Positions 18,740-28,303 of a DNA stretch of 64,000 nt are shown in pieces. The notes beneath the pieces were generated by a model. That model did not search any database. It was not told where the DNA came from and saw nothing but the letters and a program-made list of their open reading frames with translations. How positions within the stretch are numbered: the stretch's first letter is position 1; the number at the start of each line of letters is the position of its first letter. Source of the DNA: Thalassotalea sp. ND16A (GTDB taxonomy: Bacteria; Pseudomonadota; Gammaproteobacteria; Enterobacterales; Alteromonadaceae); assembly GCF_000764205.1 (NCBI RefSeq), contig NZ_JQDZ01000009.1, positions 113,909 to 177,908 of the forward strand, written 5' to 3'. The position numbers and the translations under genes are program-made.

Positions 18740-19699
18740 ATGGCCACTCAAAAAAGTATTGCCGATAAATTAGGACTATCAATCAGCCTGGTATCCCGAG
18801 TGTTATCAGGGAAAGCAAAAGAAATTGGTGTTGCCCAAGAGACCATTAAAAAAGTCCTGGACGAAGCGAAACGCACAAACTATACGCCAAATTCAGCCGC
18901 ATTATCGTTAAGAGGGGTAAAAACTCAAACGTTAGGGGTTATCACTTATGATTTTGAAGATCCTTATTTCGGCATTATCCTCGGAGAGTTGCACAAAATC
19001 GCCAAACAAAGAAAATTTACTTTAATACTCGCCGGTTCAAACCACAGTGACGAAGATAGCATAGACATCTCCGCCTTCGCCAAACACTCTATTGAAGGGT
19101 TAATTATTGTTGGTAGTGATCGAAAAAAAGATTGGTATGAAAATTTTAGCCAAAAATCGATCCCTAGCGTGCAAATTGGTTTTACCACGGATAAGATTGG
19201 TGCCAATATTTGTTTGGATGAATCGCGTAGCGCCAACTTAATTACCAGCTATTTAAAAAAACAACAAACCCGCAACGTCACTTTATTTTTTAACCATAGC
19301 CTTTCGCACGAAACCTTTAAAACACAATATATTAAAGCGCTTGGCGAGCAAGGTATTAACATCCTTGAAGATGTTATTTGTGATGGTTCAGTCAACTCGG
19401 TAAAAAGTGGTATTAAGCAGTTAAAAGAGCTGCCTGATGTTTTTATTGCTGGTGATGATATTATGGCAACAAAAATTATTCGCGCACTGCATGAGTTTAA
19501 TATCAGAGTCCCCGAAGATGTTAAAGTATTTGGCTTTGATAATATCCCTCATGCACGCAATTTTATTCCTTCATTAACGACGGTAAATCCGCCGATCAAA
19601 GAAATGATCCAAACCGCTTTTGATCTGGTATCCAGTCCTAAAATTAGCAAAGAAACCTTGCGCTTCACGCCAGAATTGATTCGCAGAGAATCGGCCTAA
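18740..19699 (+). CDS. LacI-family transcriptional regulator, orphan
   Basis: 319 aa: N-terminal LacI helix-turn-helix and hinge (~1-58; SIADKLGLSISLVSRVLSG, then AALSLRG) and a periplasmic-binding-protein-like sensor domain (~60-310; GFDNIP). LacI regulators normally control sugar genes and bind a sugar; no sugar gene lies nearby, so its target is remote or has been lost. Own promoter expected in the 170-bp upstream gap, own terminator at 19763. Confidence 0.88.
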   Translation: MATQKSIADKLGLSISLVSRVLSGKAKEIGVAQETIKKVLDEAKRTNYTPNSAALSLRGVKTQTLGVITYDFEDPYFGIILGELHKIAKQRKFTLILAGSNHSDEDSIDISAFAKHSIEGLIIVGSDRKKDWYENFSQKSIPSVQIGFTTDKIGANICLDESRSANLITSYLKKQQTRNVTLFFNHSLSHETFKTQYIKALGEQGINILEDVICDGSVNSVKSGIKQLKELPDVFIAGDDIMATKIIRALHEFNIRVPEDVKVFGFDNIPHARNFIPSLTTVNPPIKEMIQTAFDLVSSPKISKETLRFTPELIRRESA

Positions 19700-19762
19700 T
19701 TGCAGCATTTAAAACTCATCGAATGAAAATACATGGTTTTTGCTTTTTATCGTTTAAATCAA

Positions 19763-19798
19763 AAACAGCGCCGCTAAATCACTTTAGGGCGCTGTTTT
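19763..19798. terminator. bidirectional terminator between the LacI gene and ybaB
   Basis: AACAGCGCC / GGCGCTGTT form a 9-bp stem with A tract on one side and T tract on the other, so it can end both convergent genes. Confidence 0.85.
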
Positions 19799-19820
19799 AA
19801 TATAATTTTTATAATAAAAA

Positions 19821-20147
19821 TTAGAACGGCATTTTAAAGCCAGGAGGCATTTGCATGCCGCCGGTTAACGCGCCCATTTTATCTTTGTTGGTTTCTTCGA
19901 CTCTGCGCACTGCATCGTTAAATGCGGCAGCCACTAAGTCTTCTACCATGTCTTTGTCGTCTTCCATTAAACTTTCGTCAATTTCAACACGACGGACATT
20001 ATGGTTGCCTGTCATCGTAACTTTAACCATGCCAGCACCGGCTTCACCGGTTACTTCCATTTTGGCAATCTCTTCTTGAGCTTTTGCCATTTTTGCTTGC
20101 ATTTGTTGGGCTTGTTTCATCAAGTTGCCCATACCGCCTTTCATCAT
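19821..20147 (-). CDS. ybaB: nucleoid-associated protein YbaB/EbfC
   Basis: 108 aa, family-typical length (E. coli 109). A Met/Gln/Lys-rich N-terminal helix precedes the core [15 protein letters not shown] and ends in a flexible PGFKMPF tail. It forms DNA-binding dimers. It follows dnaX as usual (113-bp gap); recR, its normal downstream neighbour, is missing here. Confidence 0.94.
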   Translation of the reverse strand: MMKGGMGNLMKQAQQMQAKMAKAQEEIAKMEVTGEAGAGMVKVTMTGNHNVRRVEIDESLMEDDKDMVEDLVAAAFNDAVRRVEETNKDKMGALTGGMQMPPGFKMPF

Positions 20148-20260
20148 TTACTCTCCAAAATTGGCTGAATCGACCTATTTAGTTAATGGTCGACGAAAAA
20201 TATCTAGTTGTGGCTATTATACCTAACACCAGGGTTAAGGTTAAGTGGTTTTATATTTAA

Positions 20261-22795
20261 TCAAATTGGCGCTATCGAGTTTTCATCAACAAAGGCATTA
20301 AACTGTTGTTGCAGCGCCTGAACAAACTCATCATTGGCAATAACATCCTTGGCGTAAGCTAACCGCTTGCTGTTAATGCAGTTTTGAATAATAAAAGGCG
20401 TTGCGCCAGCGTCATCTACGGTATTTATCTGCACTTGCACCGCTTGTTGTTTCAAATTTGAATAGCACTCAGTAATTTGTGATATGGCTGCCGCAGAATT
20501 TAAATGCTCTACGCTTTTGTTTAAATTAATCACCAGTAAACGGTCATTACTGGTAGCGTCCATAGTGGCATTCAACGCCAATTGCCGAACTCGGCCACCT
20601 AAGCCCATGGCATCAATGGTATTTGCCCAGAGATCAATTTGATTGGCATCATTGGTGACCGCAGGGTCAATCAACGATTGATCAAAAGCTGCAACATTCA
20701 CCGTTAAGTCAATTGCTTGCGCTGGTGGTATAGGCGCGGGTATTACGGGGTCAACGGCTACAGGCGCAACGGCCGGTGTAGTTGACTGTTGCGGTTCGGC
20801 CGCAACGGTAACTTGTTCACTAGGTACAATTTGTACATTAGCAGGCGCTTGCTTGCCAGATCGCTCAATCACCTGCCCGCCACTTTCATCGTTTGCAAAA
20901 GGATCGGTTGCCGACTGATGGGTTAAATCAGGAATGATCGAACTCGGTTGATTAACTGATGTGCAATCTGTTTTGGCCTGAAGGTCTGTCGAAGCGTTCG
21001 GCGCCGGTATATTTAGCGGCGTACGCGCTTTCGCTTTCACCTCAGGTTCAGGCTTTTTTGCACTACCCTCCGAAGCTTTTTTACGGCTCCGTAGCATGTT
21101 ACGTGTCGCCAGCATTTTTTCCACATCGCTTTGTGGGCTGCCCGGCTCTGCTTGAACATCATCTGCGGTTTGAATCGTAGGCTCAGTTTTAACAGGTAGT
21201 TCAACTTCTGGTTTAGCTTCTTGCTGGGAAAATTGCTCTTCAGTGGTTTGAGCTAACTGCTGCTGTGCTTGCACTAGCAGACTATCCTGCTCAGCGTTCA
21301 AATCGGATATTGATTTTTCGGCATTTCTATCAACGGAAAATACATCGGCGTCGTTGTGCTGTGTAACCTGTTCTGCAAACTCTTGCTTTGGTTGTTCGTC
21401 GGCAATTGCTGGTGCGGCGGGTTCTACTTGAAACTCTTTAGCCGTCTCTGCTTCTGTCTCAATGCGCTTAACATCTGTGTCCTCAGCAACAGTATTATCA
21501 GCAAGAGAGCTTAAAGCATTAGTGCTTAAAGCATCAGTGCTCAACGTTTCTGTGCTATCGGCATTTGCACTTAATTGAGCTACAGCTTTTTCATTCGCGC
21601 TAGCATTTGGTAATGTCGCCGTAACCGCAGTAATCGTGTCTTTTAGCTCAACATCTGCAAAGCTTGTGCAACTTGCTGTTAGCCTCACCGTAGTTTGAGT
21701 ATCGGCTATCGTTGCTGGCTTAAACGCCAGCATACGCAACACCACCATGTCAAAACCCGCTTGTTCATCAGCACTGTAGGAAAGGTCTTTACGGCCATTT
21801 AACACAATTTGATAATACAACTGTACATCTTCGGGCGACATTGCCTGAGCAAATTTAGTTAACAAGGTTGCGCGCTGATTATCGACATCAACCGAGTTAG
21901 GCAGTAATTGCCATAACGCCACCTGGTGCAGTAACTGTAACAACTCTGCCATTAACCGATGATAACTTGGGGCAAAACTGGCAATATTTTTACTCAGCTC
22001 TAATAAGCCTTTGGCATCTTGTTTGATTAAGGCGATTAAAATTTTATAGACCCAGTTTTGATCGACACCGCCAAGCATTTGCTGCACATTGCCGACTTCA
22101 ATATGGCCCTGACCTTGTGCTATCGCCTGGTCGGTTAAACTTAACGAGTCTCGCATACTGCCACGCGCCGCTTTGGCTAATAACGCTAATGCCCCGTCTT
22201 CAAAGGTTACTTGTTCGGCCGTTAAAATTTCATTTAACTTGGTTTCAATTTGCTGCGGCGTTAACGCTTTTAAATGGAACTGCAAACAACGCGATAACAC
22301 AGTTACCGGTAACTTTTGCGGATCGGTGGTGGCAAGAATGAACTTTACGTGCGGAGGTGGCTCTTCCAGCGTTTTCAGCAGCGCATTAAAACTGCTTTTC
22401 GACAACATGTGTACCTCATCAATAAGGTATACTTTAAAGCGGCCGCGTGAGGGCGCATATTGTACGTTATCTAAAATTTCACGAGTGTCATCCACTTTGG
22501 TACGTGACGCGGCATCAATTTCTAATAAATCAACAAAACGACCGGCGTCAACATCGACACAAACATCACACTTGCCACACGGCTCGGCGGTAATACCTTG
22601 TTGACAGTTTAAGCTTTTGGCAAAAATACGCGCTATGGTGGTTTTGCCGACGCCACGTGTGCCGGTAAACAGATAAGCATGATGCAACCTTTCTTGCATC
22701 AGTGCGTTCACTAACACTGTCACCACATGCTCTTGACCCATTAATTGGGAAAAGTCTTTAGGTCGCCATTTACGAGCAAGAACTTGATAACTCAT
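20261..22795 (-). CDS. dnaX: DNA polymerase III subunits tau/gamma (DnaX)
   Basis: 844 aa (E. coli 643). The clamp-loader AAA+ domain is canonical: Walker A GTRGVGKT (45-52), zinc ligands Cys64, Cys73, Cys76 and Cys79, then DEVHML and the SRC sensor (VLSRCLQFHL). Residues ~370-700 form an unusually long acidic, Gln/Ala-rich linker, accounting for the ~200 extra residues; the C-terminal ~130 residues are the tau-specific region that binds polymerase and helicase. A programmed -1 frameshift site at codons 580-581 would give a gamma form of 582 aa. Operon order apt, dnaX, ybaB. Confidence 0.96.
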   Translation of the reverse strand: MSYQVLARKWRPKDFSQLMGQEHVVTVLVNALMQERLHHAYLFTGTRGVGKTTIARIFAKSLNCQQGITAEPCGKCDVCVDVDAGRFVDLLEIDAASRTKVDDTREILDNVQYAPSRGRFKVYLIDEVHMLSKSSFNALLKTLEEPPPHVKFILATTDPQKLPVTVLSRCLQFHLKALTPQQIETKLNEILTAEQVTFEDGALALLAKAARGSMRDSLSLTDQAIAQGQGHIEVGNVQQMLGGVDQNWVYKILIALIKQDAKGLLELSKNIASFAPSYHRLMAELLQLLHQVALWQLLPNSVDVDNQRATLLTKFAQAMSPEDVQLYYQIVLNGRKDLSYSADEQAGFDMVVLRMLAFKPATIADTQTTVRLTASCTSFADVELKDTITAVTATLPNASANEKAVAQLSANADSTETLSTDALSTNALSSLADNTVAEDTDVKRIETEAETAKEFQVEPAAPAIADEQPKQEFAEQVTQHNDADVFSVDRNAEKSISDLNAEQDSLLVQAQQQLAQTTEEQFSQQEAKPEVELPVKTEPTIQTADDVQAEPGSPQSDVEKMLATRNMLRSRKKASEGSAKKPEPEVKAKARTPLNIPAPNASTDLQAKTDCTSVNQPSSIIPDLTHQSATDPFANDESGGQVIERSGKQAPANVQIVPSEQVTVAAEPQQSTTPAVAPVAVDPVIPAPIPPAQAIDLTVNVAAFDQSLIDPAVTNDANQIDLWANTIDAMGLGGRVRQLALNATMDATSNDRLLVINLNKSVEHLNSAAAISQITECYSNLKQQAVQVQINTVDDAGATPFIIQNCINSKRLAYAKDVIANDEFVQALQQQFNAFVDENSIAPI
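21048..21072 (-). promoter_or_regulatory. programmed -1 ribosomal frameshift site in dnaX
   Basis: The slippery heptamer A-AAA-AAG (21059-21053) is in the correct frame (GCA AAA AAG, codons 579-581). A Shine-Dalgarno-like CGGAGGG (21072-21066) lies 6 nt upstream. After slipping back one base the ribosome reads GCC then TGA, stopping immediately. This is the E. coli dnaX arrangement (internal SD, A6G, early stop). A GCCG/CGGC hairpin lies ~26 nt downstream, farther than in E. coli. Confidence 0.85.
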
Positions 22796-22931
22796 AATTT
22801 TATTTAATTACCTTGCTGTTGATTTTATTATTTTTAATTGAGCTATGTTAATGAATAACTTTATAAACATTTTACCATAGATAGTTAACGCGATTTTATA
22901 TTTAACATGAACTCGGGTGATTAATTTGTAA

Positions 22932-23480
22932 TTAATCACCCAGGTAGTCAACCATAGTGTATACATTAACGTCGAGCTTTTGCAGGCGTTCGTGACCTTT
23001 AATATCAGGCAAACCAATAACAAATGCGGCATCATGTACTGTTGCGCCTAAGGCACGAACCAGTTTGGTGGTTGCTTCGATGGTGCCGCCGGTGGCCAGT
23101 AAATCATCAACCATCAATACTTTATCGCTAGTGATTAATGCATCTTGATGAATTTCGAGGGTATCCTGGCCATATTCAAGTTCATAAGTTTGAGAGATGG
23201 TTGCCCGCGGTAACTTGCCCGGTTTACGAACCGGTACAAAGCCCACACCAAGTGCCAAAGCAAGTGGAGCGCCAAATAAAAAGCCACGGGCTTCAGTGCC
23301 AACGACTTTGCTAATGCCCTGGTTTTGGTAGCGCTGCTTTAAAGTTTCAATGCATAAATGAAAGGCTTTGGCGTCATCGAGAATACCGGTAATGTCACGA
23401 AACATTATCCCTTCAATCGGGTAGTTGGGTACATCTCGTATGACACTTTTGAGGAAGTTACTGTCTTGATCTGTCATCAT
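22932..23480 (-). CDS. apt: adenine phosphoribosyltransferase
   Basis: 182 aa (E. coli 183). Converts adenine plus PRPP to AMP in purine salvage. The PRPP-binding loop is seen as [13 protein letters not shown] (~119-131), with the upstream flap region RKPGKLP. It is the first gene before dnaX on the minus strand, an order seen in E. coli; the 136-bp gap probably contains a dnaX promoter. Confidence 0.96.
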   Translation of the reverse strand: MMTDQDSNFLKSVIRDVPNYPIEGIMFRDITGILDDAKAFHLCIETLKQRYQNQGISKVVGTEARGFLFGAPLALALGVGFVPVRKPGKLPRATISQTYELEYGQDTLEIHQDALITSDKVLMVDDLLATGGTIEATTKLVRALGATVHDAAFVIGLPDIKGHERLQKLDVNVYTMVDYLGD

Positions 23481-23573
23481 TTTTTTTACTAAAACAAATT
23501 TAGTAACAGGATAATAGATCCTGGCGAATTTATATAGTCACAATTGCAACTATTATCGCCAATTTGTTGCCTG

Positions 23574-23957
23574 TTAAACCACTGCGCTGTTGCAGTTAAG
23601 TAATGAATGTACCTGTTCAACAATATCTTTATTGGATATTGGTTTGGCCAGGACTTTATCGGCAAATTGAATAACAGCAGTTTGCGTCACTAACTTTAGA
23701 TCTTGAGTGCTTAAAAAGATGGTATTGCTAGGAGTGAGTTCGCCTAAGGTTTGCAAGTTTTTCAACAATTGCACACCATTCATTAACGGCATCAAATGGT
23801 CAATAATGCACAAATCAAACTGTTGATTTTGTGCTTTATTATAACCATCCAGGCCATTAATGGCAGTTGTTACCTGATAACCGGCCGTGGTTAGAGCTTG
23901 GTTGAGTTGTGCCAATGTTATGGCATTATCTTCAACCAATAAAATACTCTCAGACAT
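23574..23957 (-). CDS. receiver-domain-only response regulator (CheY-like)
   Basis: 127 aa from ATG 23957, chosen because AAAAGGAAC precedes it; an in-frame TTG at 23975 would overlap that site. A single REC domain: acidic pair in LLVEDN, phospho-acceptor Asp in LCIIDHLMP, Ser/Thr in IFLST and Lys in VLAKPIS are all present. No output domain, so it acts through protein contacts. No histidine kinase is nearby; partner unknown. Confidence 0.85.
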   Translation of the reverse strand: MSESILLVEDNAITLAQLNQALTTAGYQVTTAINGLDGYNKAQNQQFDLCIIDHLMPLMNGVQLLKNLQTLGELTPSNTIFLSTQDLKLVTQTAVIQFADKVLAKPISNKDIVEQVHSLLNCNSAVV

Positions 23958-24065
23958 GAATGTTCCTTTTGACAACTAATAGCACCAATTTAAATAATGA
24001 CTCATTTAAATTGGTATTAGGTTTAATTATTGTTACTAAGTGTTTCGCGTTAACTAAAGCAATAG

Positions 24066-24185
24066 TTAAACGTAGTTGTACCAGCCCATCAACATTGGCA
24101 ATAATGGCATAGCAGCCATAGTGACAAGTGCAACAAACAGGTGACGTTTAGAAGTGCTTTCTTTAAATGAATTATCAACAGACAT
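24066..24185 (-). CDS. 39-aa small membrane protein under a candidate FNR box
   Basis: Starts at ATG 24185 after AAGGTAGTAATTATA. A short Lys/Arg-containing N-terminus (~1-14) is followed by one hydrophobic helix (~16-34, with a PLLP kink) and an aromatic end (GWYNYV). I do not recognise the family; the layout loosely recalls NapE/TorE-type respiratory accessory peptides, but this is not an assignment. The perfect FNR-type palindrome 56 bp upstream suggests low-oxygen induction. Confidence 0.6.
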   Translation of the reverse strand: MSVDNSFKESTSKRHLFVALVTMAAMPLLPMLMGWYNYV

Positions 24186-24240
24186 TATAATTACTACCTT
24201 ATTAAAAATCAGCGCGCATAGTACACGAACTGCCATTAAT

Positions 24241-24254
24241 TTGATATAGATCAA
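24241..24254 (-). promoter_or_regulatory. FNR-type binding site
   Basis: TTGATATAGATCAA matches TTGAT-N4-ATCAA exactly. A -10-like TACTAT lies at 24223-24218 on the minus strand, putting the box near the class II activator position (about -37 to -42) for the 39-aa gene. Confidence 0.65.
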
Positions 24255-24324
24255 ATTATTTTTTTTAATGATCACACCTTTTTTGCAAGAAATGACCTGC
24301 CCGATAACAAACCAGCAACAAGCA

Positions 24325-24705
24325 TTAACAAATGATTAACAAATGATTAACAACGCGCATAGAAACAATTGATGAAGAATGCAATGAACCGTCATAACCA
24401 AAGGTAGTATCTGCCAGTGGTGGCTCTTCGTCAGTAATATTGTTAATACCAAACGAAAGGTTCAAGTCTTCATAGCCCATAAAGTCATTGCGTGTTAAAT
24501 ACACATTTGCGCGAGTTTGAGACTCCATTTTACTGATGCAGTTGCTTGTCACTCTGGAATGCTGTTGGTACCAACGATATCGCCAACTGCGGTGCCTAAT
24601 ACTGATTCGTCAGCGCCTGCATCAATAATGGTTGAGGCATCACCACCAGCTTCCTGGTCAAACTTTAATGTTCTGGCGCCATTTAGCTGTAGACCAAAAC
24701 TGCTC
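24325..24705 (-). pseudogene. remnant of a TonB-dependent receptor C-terminus
   Basis: On the minus strand the translation resembles the last ~125 residues of a TonB-dependent outer-membrane receptor: SFGLQLNGARTL..., SIPE, ATASVKW, then NLSFGINNITDEEPP near the end. It is broken by an in-frame TGA after SIPE (~24553) and needs a change of frame just after that. The plug and most of the barrel are missing. The remnant ends abruptly at ~24700 where a truncated hydrolase gene begins on the other strand. Confidence 0.65.
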
Positions 24706-25515
24706 GCCACCTACGATGGGCTATGCCACGCCTTTGGTGCCGATGAGCAAACCTGTGCATTTTTATGTTTATACAAGCCACCTGTTTTTCGCTCGGGTTG
24801 TTCACAAGCCTGCAAAACAAACTACGGTATTGAACTGGTGCGCAATTATGATTTCCCTTCACAATTATGTGATCGCTTATTACTGCATACCAATAGGAAT
24901 GGTACTCGGGTGATTGCGATGACCGATTGTTTATGGGGAGTCATTGATGGCATGAATGAGCATGGCTTAGCGGTTTCATTGGCCTACGGTGGCCGACAGG
25001 CGCATGGTGACGGCTTTGCCATCACTATAGTATTGCGTTACATCTTAGAATTTTGTCGCAGCACCGATGAAGCCGTTGCAGTGTTAACCCATGTGCCTAT
25101 TCATATGCCGTATAACGTCACAGTGGTTGACAGCCAAGGCGACAACAAAACCGTTGTCATTTGTCCCGGAGAACAAGCTCAGGTTAATTCCCTCGCCTTT
25201 GCCACCAACCATCAAGATGGCAGCGCCATTGAAAACATTGATGCCATAGCCGACAGTTACACTCGGGCACAGTATTTATCCACTCGTATCGCCGACCCAC
25301 GAGAAGCGAAAAACTCTCTGGTCAATTTGTTTCTGCAGCCGCCATTATTAAGAAAATCCAGCGACTGGCAAGGTTGGGGAACATTGTACACGGCTCGCTA
25401 TCAGTCATTACTCGGCGTGGTCGAATTGCACTGGGGCGATGGTCAAATTTTGCGACAAAGCTTTGACCATTTTGTTGAAAGCGATATTAGCGTCAGTTCA
25501 CCCGCATATCTTTAA
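24697..25515 (+). pseudogene. 5'-truncated C45-type Ntn hydrolase/acyltransferase
   Basis: About 270 residues resemble the C45/AAT-like Ntn-hydrolase family: GCSQAC holds the probable nucleophile Cys, followed by VRNYDFP, AMTDCLWGVIDGMNEHGLAVSLAYGG and FATNHQ. The family normally has ~70-80 more N-terminal residues before this segment; here upstream codons are antisense to the TonB-receptor remnant. The frame stays open back to 24517, so a chimeric protein is possible but unlikely to be native. Calling it broken is inference from the missing N-terminus. Confidence 0.65.
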
Positions 25516-25728
25516 TAACAATTTTCATTGAGAGCGAAAAACTTAGTAGACTTGCTATATAGCCGATGTTGTCGTGCAGTTTACTGTCGAGATGATAGCG
25601 CCATTATCCAACATCACCTGTAGATCAAGTCGATGAATTAAGCGTTCTCTTTTCTGCATTTTTGCTGTATAGATAGATATTATCTCAACGGAGATCCACA
25701 ACATTTAGCGACGGAATGCAATGGCTAA

Positions 25729-27489
25729 ATGCGGCACTTTCAATGGAAAAATGCAATGAAGTTAATCACTGAACGTCACAACCATGTTGCCCTGTTCATT
25801 TTTGCAATCGGTCTGTGTTGCGCCCTTTACATCAATAAAAATGTTAGCAAAACCTGGGTCGAACAATCTTATATTTACAATATATACACCTCAACCTCAG
25901 GTTTACCCGCATATAAATATAAAGATCAAGAAATCATTATCACTAACAGTGTGCCTTATGATGAATCATTGCTCAGCCAGGAAAATTTAAATAACCGGCA
26001 ACCACCAGCCGAACTAAAGCAACAGTGGGTGATTGACGATAAACAACAATTAACGCTGTTAAAGCCGGCATTTCATTTCAGTCTTTGGTCATTATTGCCC
26101 GCGTTTATCACCATTGCCTTGTGTTTGTTAACACGCGAACCCATTACCGCCTTGTTTAGCGGCGTAGTGGTGGGCGCGGTAATGTTAGGAGAATACAACC
26201 TGACCGACAATGTCATAATCCCAAATCTGGCCAAAGAAGGAACGGCAGCAATTTTATTGCTGTATTTATGGTTACTGGGCGGGTTATTGGGGGTTTGGAC
26301 AAAAACCGGTGCGGCACAGGCATTCGCCGACTATATGACCAAGCACTTTGTCAGAGGTCCAAGATCGGCAAAACTGGTAACCTGGCTGCTTGGAATTTTA
26401 TTTTTTCAGGGCGGTACCATGAGTACCGTTCTGGTTGGCACCACGGTCAGGCCACTGGCAGATAAAGCGGGAGTAAGTCATGAAGAGATGAGTTACATTG
26501 TCGACTCTACTGCCTCTCCTATTGCCTCTGTGATAGCCCTAAATGCCTGGCCCGCCTATATCCAGGCGTTAATCTTTGTCCCCGGCGTGGCTTTTCTGGC
26601 GACGGAAAGTGATCGTTTAAAATTTTTTTTTAGCAGTATCCCGTTTAGTTTTTACGGCATACTCGCGGTGATAGGGACCTTGTTATTAAGCCTGAATATC
26701 ACCAAATTTTCCGGGAAAAGAATTAGAGCAGCGCATCACAGAGCCGCAACAACGGGTGAGTTAGACGCAAGTCATGCCACACCATTGAGTGCCAAAGAAT
26801 TACAGCACTGTCATGTTCCTGATGGCTACCAGCCACATGTGCTGGAATTTTTCATACCTCTGCTCAGCCTAATTGCCATTGCTGTAATAACTTTTATCGC
26901 TTATGGCTCGCCGCAAGTCAACTGGGCCTTTGGCGGCGCCCTGTTATTGTCAATTTTTATCGCTTTAGGCAAGGGCATGTCGCTGACCAATGTGGTCGAT
27001 GGCTTTGGCATCGGCTTAAAAGGGGTGGTTGTCGCCTCGGTAATTTTGATGCTGGCGGTGATCATTGGCAATATCAGTAAAGAGATCGGTGGCGGACTGT
27101 TTTTGGTATCGCAACTGGGTGAGCAACTGCCGTTTTGGTTATTGCCGGTTATTTTGCAATTAATGACTATGGTGATTGCCTTTTCTACCGGCACCAGCTG
27201 GGGCACATACGCAATTGCCTTTCCTCTGGCCATGCCATTAGCCTGGGCAATCTGTCAATCGCAAGGTTTGGCTAACCCAGAGTTATTTATGGCGGTATGT
27301 TTTGCTACCGTACTGAATGGCAGCGTCTATGGCGATCAATGCTCGCCAATATCTGACACCACCATACTCAGTGCGATGACCACAGGTTGTGATTTAATGG
27401 ATCATGTCAAATCTCAAATAGTACCGGCAACTTTGGCGGCCTCTCTTGCGGCAATGTTATGGACGTTTACAGTACTAATATTTGCTTAA
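25729..27489 (+). CDS. NhaC-family Na+/H+ antiporter-type transporter
   Basis: 586 aa, hydrophobic throughout with ~11-12 predicted helices and an N-terminal ~110-residue extension (one helix plus a polar segment) before the conserved core. NhaC signatures include [14 protein letters not shown] (~487-500) and [19 protein letters not shown] (~530-548). The family exchanges Na+ for H+ or carries organic substrates. Start is uncertain: ATG 25729, or ATG 25756 with GGAAAA upstream. Monocistronic; 213-bp upstream gap shows no clear feature. Confidence 0.85.
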   Translation: MRHFQWKNAMKLITERHNHVALFIFAIGLCCALYINKNVSKTWVEQSYIYNIYTSTSGLPAYKYKDQEIIITNSVPYDESLLSQENLNNRQPPAELKQQWVIDDKQQLTLLKPAFHFSLWSLLPAFITIALCLLTREPITALFSGVVVGAVMLGEYNLTDNVIIPNLAKEGTAAILLLYLWLLGGLLGVWTKTGAAQAFADYMTKHFVRGPRSAKLVTWLLGILFFQGGTMSTVLVGTTVRPLADKAGVSHEEMSYIVDSTASPIASVIALNAWPAYIQALIFVPGVAFLATESDRLKFFFSSIPFSFYGILAVIGTLLLSLNITKFSGKRIRAAHHRAATTGELDASHATPLSAKELQHCHVPDGYQPHVLEFFIPLLSLIAIAVITFIAYGSPQVNWAFGGALLLSIFIALGKGMSLTNVVDGFGIGLKGVVVASVILMLAVIIGNISKEIGGGLFLVSQLGEQLPFWLLPVILQLMTMVIAFSTGTSWGTYAIAFPLAMPLAWAICQSQGLANPELFMAVCFATVLNGSVYGDQCSPISDTTILSAMTTGCDLMDHVKSQIVPATLAASLAAMLWTFTVLIFA

Positions 27490-27523
27490 TGCCGAGCGAC
27501 ATAATACTTATAATAGCAATCTG

Positions 27524-28021
27524 CTATACGTTAATATCGACGATTAAATCGTCAGAAATATTTTCTAAAGCGGCGACTAAGTTATCAATTTTCTCTTCAC
27601 CGTTTATGGCAATGATGGCTGAGGCTTTAAAGATTGCCTGGCCAAAATCCGGAGCACTGGCCTGACTACTCGCCAGTTTAATCAGGTTGCCGTGTTGTTT
27701 GTGGATCACCGCCGAAATTTCACCAACAATACCTTGTCTATCGTTGGCGGTAAGCTCTAATGAAATGGTATTATTGTCGTATTGTAATGGATGAGTAACG
27801 CCAACATTTACCTCTAAGCCCTCAATGTTTTTAATGTCACTGACTAGGCTTTCTGCATTTTCTTCACTCACCAGTACTTCAATAATGCCAGCAGAGAAAC
27901 CTGACAAGTGACGTAAGTTACTGGTTTGCCAGTTACCGTTATGTTGCTTGATAATAGTCGCTATATTGTCGACGATACCCGGACGATCTTTACCCAAAAA
28001 AGAAATTACTGCATGTCTCAT
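27524..28021 (-). CDS. GcvR-like double ACT-domain protein
   Basis: 165 aa with two ACT domains (~3-70 and ~88-160), the first opening AVISFLGKDRPGIVDNIA and the second LTANDRQGIVGEIS. This is the architecture of GcvR, the glycine-cleavage repressor accessory protein, and its paralogues. ACT domains bind amino acids. No gcv genes are nearby, so the exact role is unproven. Convergent with the NhaC gene. Confidence 0.8.
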   Translation of the reverse strand: MRHAVISFLGKDRPGIVDNIATIIKQHNGNWQTSNLRHLSGFSAGIIEVLVSEENAESLVSDIKNIEGLEVNVGVTHPLQYDNNTISLELTANDRQGIVGEISAVIHKQHGNLIKLASSQASAPDFGQAIFKASAIIAINGEEKIDNLVAALENISDDLIVDINV

Positions 28022-28121
28022 AAATCATCCCCTTGATACTCGAATATATTGATAACGGTTAGGTTAATGGTAATAGGTTTAAGTGTAGTACTTATTGAAA
28101 ATATTTAACCGCATGATTTGC

Positions 28122-28170
28122 TTAACTAGCGCTTGAGATAGTGGTACTACTTATCTCAAGCGCTAGTTAA
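28122..28170. repeat. perfect 19-bp inverted repeat with 11-nt loop
   Basis: TTAACTAGCGCTTGAGATA (28122-28140) is exactly complementary to 28152-28170. It is not followed by a T tract on either strand, so it is not a standard terminator. A third partial copy (GAACTAGCGC) lies ~20 bp downstream near 28190. It sits in the 282-bp space between the GcvR-like gene and the divergent peptidase gene. Confidence 0.8.
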
Positions 28171-28303
28171 TTAATAACAGAGCATTTGAACTAGCGCAAA
28201 GACTTTCGCATTAGTGAATTAAATAATTGCTTAAACGGCAAATATTTTTTAGTCTTGATGCATAAATACCATTTAATGCCTAAATGGTATTACAAGGATT
28301 ATT

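Noticed and set aside
22808..23035. 75-aa minus-strand frame between dnaX and apt
   Set aside because: Overlaps the end of apt in another frame, with no ribosome site or family resemblance; treated as chance.
24517..24696. N-terminal ~60 residues of the long open frame ending at 25515
   Set aside because: These codons are antisense to the TonB-receptor remnant and match nothing in the hydrolase family, so I begin the hydrolase remnant at ~24697.
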